Assembly (NCBI GenBank): GCA_003456055.1 | Contig: DMPG01000223.1 | Location: forward strand, 1 to 6,536 | Length of the DNA stretch: 6,536 nt | Source of the DNA: Bacteroidota bacterium | GTDB taxonomy: Bacteria; Bacteroidota; Ignavibacteria; UBA10030; UBA8401 | Direction of reading: 5' to 3' | Shown here: positions 6,183-6,536 of the stretch, in pieces | Layout: each line of letters begins with the position of its first letter | How positions within the stretch are numbered: the first letter of the stretch is position 1 | Translations under genes and position numbers: made by a program | Notes under the pieces: model-generated | Database searches by the model: none | What the model was told of the DNA's origin: nothing | The model's input: the letters and a program-made list of their open reading frames with translations, nothing else

Positions 6183-6536
6183 ATGAAACAGCACAGCACA
6201 CAAACTATCACATTACAACGGCTTCTGGTTCTTCATTCGGATTATCTGAATGAACTGAGCAAACGCAATCCAGAAACGCGTGGGACATACGAACGTACTC
6301 TTCGGGAATTTATGCGTTGGGTACGATTAGAACCGGAGTTTGAATGCTCAACAAAAGAAGTTGAACGATATAAAAAGTTTTTACTGACTAAACGGAAGCT
6401 GTCTCCTGTATCAGTTACCATGTATCTTTCCTCAGTTCGAAAGTTTTTTGATTTTCTTGTAACGAACGGTGTATTATTCTCGAATCCGGCAAAAGCTGTA
6501 AAAGGCGGGGTGACAAACCCGCAGCATTCACGAAAA
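6183..6536 (+). CDS. Tyrosine recombinase (XerC/XerD/integrase-like), N-terminal part, 3' truncated
   Basis: An open frame of 118 codons runs off the right edge without a stop. It encodes the N-terminal core-binding (SAM-like, four-helix) domain of tyrosine recombinases. Around residues 31-47, ETRGTYERTLREFMRWV fits the first DNA-binding helix. Residues 72-102 contain LSPVSVTMYLSSVRKFFDFL, then NGVLFSNPAKAV, the family's usual end of this domain (an NPA motif before the linker). The catalytic domain with its Arg, His and Tyr residues lies outside the window, so activity and subtype cannot be judged. The role is site-specific DNA breakage and rejoining, either chromosome dimer resolution (Xer) or integration of a mobile element. 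An in-frame TAA at 6174-6176 leaves the ATG at 6183 as the only reasonable start. It is divergent from the FG-GAP protein gene. Confidence 0.87.
   Translation, partial: MKQHSTQTITLQRLLVLHSDYLNELSKRNPETRGTYERTLREFMRWVRLEPEFECSTKEVERYKKFLLTKRKLSPVSVTMYLSSVRKFFDFLVTNGVLFSNPAKAVKGGVTNPQHSRK

Overview
The window looks like an ordinary, AT-leaning chromosomal segment from a free-living bacterium of the Bacteroidota/Chlorobiota/Ignavibacteriota group. The main clue is that two different genes, one at each side of the window, end in the same kind of roughly 80-residue C-terminal domain opening with QNYPNPFNP. This is the type A sorting domain of type IX secretion (T9SS) cargo and is especially common in Ignavibacteriota and relatives. 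Weak or absent Shine-Dalgarno sites before most genes fit this placement. The phylum is an inference; no rRNA or marker tree is available here.

Layout. Bases 2-247 are the last 81 codons of a secreted T9SS cargo gene, closed by a strong hairpin (264-303). Next comes a tight plus-strand set, 396-2409: a small TPR-like helical protein, an EamA/DMT-family 10-TM transporter and a TrmH-like tRNA 2'-O-methyltransferase. The three are joined by two 4-base ATGA stop/start overlaps, so they are almost certainly co-transcribed and translationally coupled, although their functions are not obviously related. Convergent to this set, on the minus strand, is a secreted class A beta-lactamase-fold protein (2990-3871) followed after 28 bases by a small multi-pass membrane protein resembling DUF4013 (2455-2961). 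Upstream of these on the same strand is a 668-residue secreted protein (3997-6003) with ten FG-GAP/VCBS-like calcium-loop repeats and a T9SS sorting domain. Its own hairpin terminator (3930-3962) separates it from the beta-lactamase-fold gene. Divergent from it, at the right edge, is the N-terminal part of a tyrosine recombinase (6183 onward), cut by the window end.

Functionally there are two themes: export to the cell surface (two T9SS cargo proteins, one signal-peptide-bearing serine-hydrolase-like protein) and housekeeping (transport, tRNA modification). I see no CRISPR array, tRNA, rRNA, insertion sequence or defence cassette. Nothing here convincingly amounts to a new system. The points most worth a second look are the altered active-site motifs of the beta-lactamase-fold protein, the ten-repeat architecture of the secreted protein, and the recombinase running off the right edge.
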